Positions 62,162 to 64,000 of a stretch of 64,000 nucleotides of DNA are shown in pieces. Numbering within the stretch: position 1 is the stretch's first letter; each line of letters opens with the position of its first letter. The notes beneath the pieces were generated by a model, which did not search any database, was not told the DNA's origin, and saw nothing but the letters and a program-made list of their open reading frames with translations. The stretch is from Lachnospiraceae bacterium (lineage in GTDB: Bacteria > Bacillota > Clostridia > Lachnospirales > Lachnospiraceae): positions 16,321-80,320 of the forward strand of contig JAFSTX010000068.1 of assembly GCA_017445585.1 (NCBI GenBank), given 5' to 3'. The position numbers and the translations under genes were made by a program.

Positions 62162-63751
62162 TCAGGGAGTAGTATTCTCATCGCCGGTATCGCCGGGTTC
62201 GTCAGCGAAAGTCGGCGTATCGACAGGTTCCGACGTACCGGGCTCCGGCTCAGAGGCTGGTTCCGAAGGCGCTACGGGCATGGTCCCGACCCTGATCGTC
62301 TCAAATGACGCGATATAGGAATCTTCGCGGAATTTGATGGTATCAGTGAGCGTACCGTCGATATAGACCTTCTTCACGAGATAGGATCTGCAGGCGTCGT
62401 GATTGTTGCCTTTTTTCTCGATGAAGCCCACGGGCTGCGTGGGATCCTCTATGGTCTGGCTCTCCGAAGTCACGCGCTCGATGATCACCGATTCAAAGGT
62501 GATCTTGCGGTTTGCGGGTCTGGTCTCCTTACCGTAGATATTAAAGACAAGTTCGTCGCCGTTCGCGCTGCCCGCGATATAGATCGGATAGCCGGTATTG
62601 TTCGTGAAGACCATGTCCTTGTAGCCCCAGGATATGGCAGCATCAAAAGACGGCTCCACATACGAGACGAGCATGGAGTGATTATAGCGTTTGTCGATCT
62701 GGAGTTCGGCGCGCAGAGCAGCCTGATAGAGCGTCGTCGCCACCTGGCATACACCTCCGCCGTAGGCCTCCACGGACTCGCCGCTGAGATACTCAGTGGC
62801 CATCTGGTATCCGTTCTCCGGCTCGCGTTCCTTCATGGTTTCACTCGTGGAGAATGACTCCCCGGGCATCAGGACCGTACCATCGATATTGCCTGTGGCG
62901 ACTTTTATATTGTTCTTGCGGCCGTCGGGGCTGCGGCTGTAATTCGTGGTATAGCCGCCGAGCCTGGTCTGAATGCTCTGCAGAGCTTCTCCGGTCACTG
63001 AAGGCTCGTCGATCCTGGAGACCACCTCCACAGTCATGCCGATCTTCACGCCCTCGCTGACGGCAGCCCTTACATTCGCGGCGGTAGCTGATACGTCGGT
63101 AGCCACGCCGGTCACCGAAGGTGTGATGATGAACTCACCGTTCTTGCGGGTGATGGTGGCATCCTGCGAAGCGACGTCGTGAGAGGCGATATTCTCTCTG
63201 ATATATCCGGTCAGCTTTTCTTCATCCAGATTATATGTGATGGGGATCGTGACCTTGTCATATTTCAGGTCCATCAGATCCTTGTAGCGCTGTGTCAGCA
63301 GGCCGTACTGTCCCAGAAACGCAGCTTCCTCCACTACTCCGGTGGTGTCGTAGGAAAAGCCGAGCGCCTCGAGAGTGGTGTTATATACGGTGCCCGCGCT
63401 GACCTCGAATGAAAATCTCGCGTTCCTGGCGTTTGCATAGAATTCCTCTATCGCCTCGCGCGCCTGCGAAGGCGTCAGTCCTCCGAGATTGATAGAACCC
63501 GCGTATACTCCCTCTGCGATCTTTACCGAGTCGTCAGCCTTAAATCCGCCGGGATGAGTAAATACGCTCTCCTGGTTCGTCTGCTGACCGCCTCCCTCCG
63601 GAGACTCGCTCGGGGGTTCTGCGGGCTGTGTGCCCACGCCTATAGTGATATCAAAACCGGCAGAAGTCGCCAGCGCCGCAGTCGGGATCATGATCACCGC
63701 GCAGACGCCTGCCGCCGCCAAAAATCTCTTTATATTAAAAGTCATAGTCAC
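62162..63751 (-). CDS. VanW family protein with peptidoglycan-binding-like domains
   Basis: A signal peptide (about 1-30) is followed by a Pro/Ser/Gln linker, two copies of the PG_binding_4 fold (about 70-270, with AEGVYAGSINLGGLTPSQAR and IASHDVASQDATIT) and the VanW domain (about 270-430: SRSPDGRKNNIKVATGNIDG, GGGVCQVATTLYQAALRAEL, NHSMLVSYVEPSFDAAISWG). The tail is Pro/Glu/Thr-rich. VanW function is unknown, though the family is linked to wall glycans. GGAGTGACT precedes the ATG. It is the first gene of the polysaccharide operon, with promoter 63804-63832. Confidence 0.9.
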   Translation of the reverse strand: MTMTFNIKRFLAAAGVCAVIMIPTAALATSAGFDITIGVGTQPAEPPSESPEGGGQQTNQESVFTHPGGFKADDSVKIAEGVYAGSINLGGLTPSQAREAIEEFYANARNARFSFEVSAGTVYNTTLEALGFSYDTTGVVEEAAFLGQYGLLTQRYKDLMDLKYDKVTIPITYNLDEEKLTGYIRENIASHDVASQDATITRKNGEFIITPSVTGVATDVSATAANVRAAVSEGVKIGMTVEVVSRIDEPSVTGEALQSIQTRLGGYTTNYSRSPDGRKNNIKVATGNIDGTVLMPGESFSTSETMKEREPENGYQMATEYLSGESVEAYGGGVCQVATTLYQAALRAELQIDKRYNHSMLVSYVEPSFDAAISWGYKDMVFTNNTGYPIYIAGSANGDELVFNIYGKETRPANRKITFESVIIERVTSESQTIEDPTQPVGFIEKKGNNHDACRSYLVKKVYIDGTLTDTIKFREDSYIASFETIRVGTMPVAPSEPASEPEPGTSEPVDTPTFADEPGDTGDENTTP

Positions 63752-63803
63752 TCCTTTTTATCGCATCACAAAATCGGGGCATAAACCCCCTTTTAATTGA
63801 ATC

Positions 63804-63832
63804 ATTATACAGGAAAAGCGAAAAAAATACAA
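63804..63832 (-). promoter_or_regulatory. promoter of the VanW / polysaccharide operon
   Basis: On the minus strand TTGTAT (63832-63827) and TATAAT (63809-63804) are 17 bases apart, 53 bases before the start codon. It probably serves eight genes down to trxB. Confidence 0.7.
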
Positions 63833-63840
63833 CCACAGGC

Positions 63841-63891
63841 TGCCCGCAAATAAACCTACGTGACAGTCAAGTGTTTGTGGGCAAATTTTTT
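63841..63891. terminator. inverted repeat with T-runs on both sides
   Basis: TGCCCGCAAA (63841-63850) pairs with TTTGTGGGCA (63874-63883, one G-T pair); AATTTTTTT follows on the plus strand and a T-run lies further out on the minus strand. It probably ends the minus-strand gene that enters the window at its right edge. Confidence 0.5.
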
Positions 63892-63935
63892 ATCATACAG
63901 TTTTTTATTCCTTTAGCATGTCCTCGGCCTGGCTG

Positions 63936-64000
63936 TCAAGGCACGCTCTGCTTGCCTGCTGCAGCCTTGACCGCCTCCTCGGCCATGCTTTTGGGCAGCC
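63936..64000 (-). CDS. possible C-terminal end of a further minus-strand gene
   Basis: The minus strand is open from the window edge to a TGA at 63936, ending SMAEEAVKAAAGKQSVP. A second frame stays open to 63917 (ending QAEDMLKE) and could instead be the real one. The inverted repeat at 63841-63891 would be its terminator. Too little is visible to name a family. Confidence 0.3.
   Translation of the reverse strand, partial: LPKSMAEEAVKAAAGKQSVP

Overview
The window looks like a chromosome segment of an anaerobic low-GC-lineage Gram-positive bacterium (Clostridia, most likely Lachnospiraceae or a close relative). The basis is the gene families: BioY, DnaD plus a DnaC/DnaI-like loader, RNase J, a double-rubredoxin rubrerythrin, cell-wall-binding (CWB2) repeats, VanW, tandem NlpC/P60 hydrolases, a SAM-I riboswitch before metK, AGGAGG-type ribosome binding sites, and many lipoproteins with LAAC/LAGC lipoboxes. 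The genus cannot be named from the sequence. Most of the window is GC-rich for the group; about 26.6-32.0 kb is visibly AT-richer and looks transferred.

Layout. 1-1.5 kb: end of a biotin transporter gene and a small membrane protein. 1.5-25.4 kb, all on the minus strand: one long gene cluster transcribed from about 25.5 kb downwards. It encodes an ornithine cyclodeaminase-family enzyme, a giant (about 3,620 aa) beta-helical surface protein with an internal metallo-beta-lactamase (MBL) fold domain, two MBL lipoproteins, two ABC sugar-type permeases, a UgpB-like binding lipoprotein and a fourth MBL lipoprotein. A 221-bp palindromic element follows, then a phosphodiesterase-like alkaline phosphatase-superfamily enzyme, a histidine phosphatase, a glycerol kinase-like FGGY kinase and a PlsC-like acyltransferase. 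A DeoR regulator is divergent at 25.8 kb, with strong promoter and operator-like sequence between. I regard this cluster as the most interesting unit: it looks like a surface capture, hydrolysis and import system for an unidentified, probably phosphorylated, polyol or glycan-derived ligand.

26.6-32.0 kb: a PadR/HAAS regulatory pair divergent from a secreted small protein, a lipoprotein, two ABC-2 permeases, an ABC ATPase and a membrane-anchored protein, resembling peptide export or immunity loci. 32.2-45 kb: housekeeping genes (rubrerythrin, pta, ABC-F, nucleotidyltransferase, prs, primosomal DnaC-like and DnaD, murC, galE, metK with SAM-I riboswitch), with a cluster of DnaA boxes next to murC. 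44.9-50.4 kb: a region of decay and repeats holding a broken CWB2 gene, an acetyltransferase, tRNA-Cys/Ala/Ile, eight 53-bp tandem repeats, a flotillin-like gene and a truncated glycosyltransferase. 50.6-63.8 kb: two NlpC/P60 hydrolases, then a long minus-strand operon for cell-surface polysaccharide (VanW protein, initiating sugar transferase, three GT2 enzymes, O-antigen ligase-like protein) running into RNase J and thioredoxin reductase.
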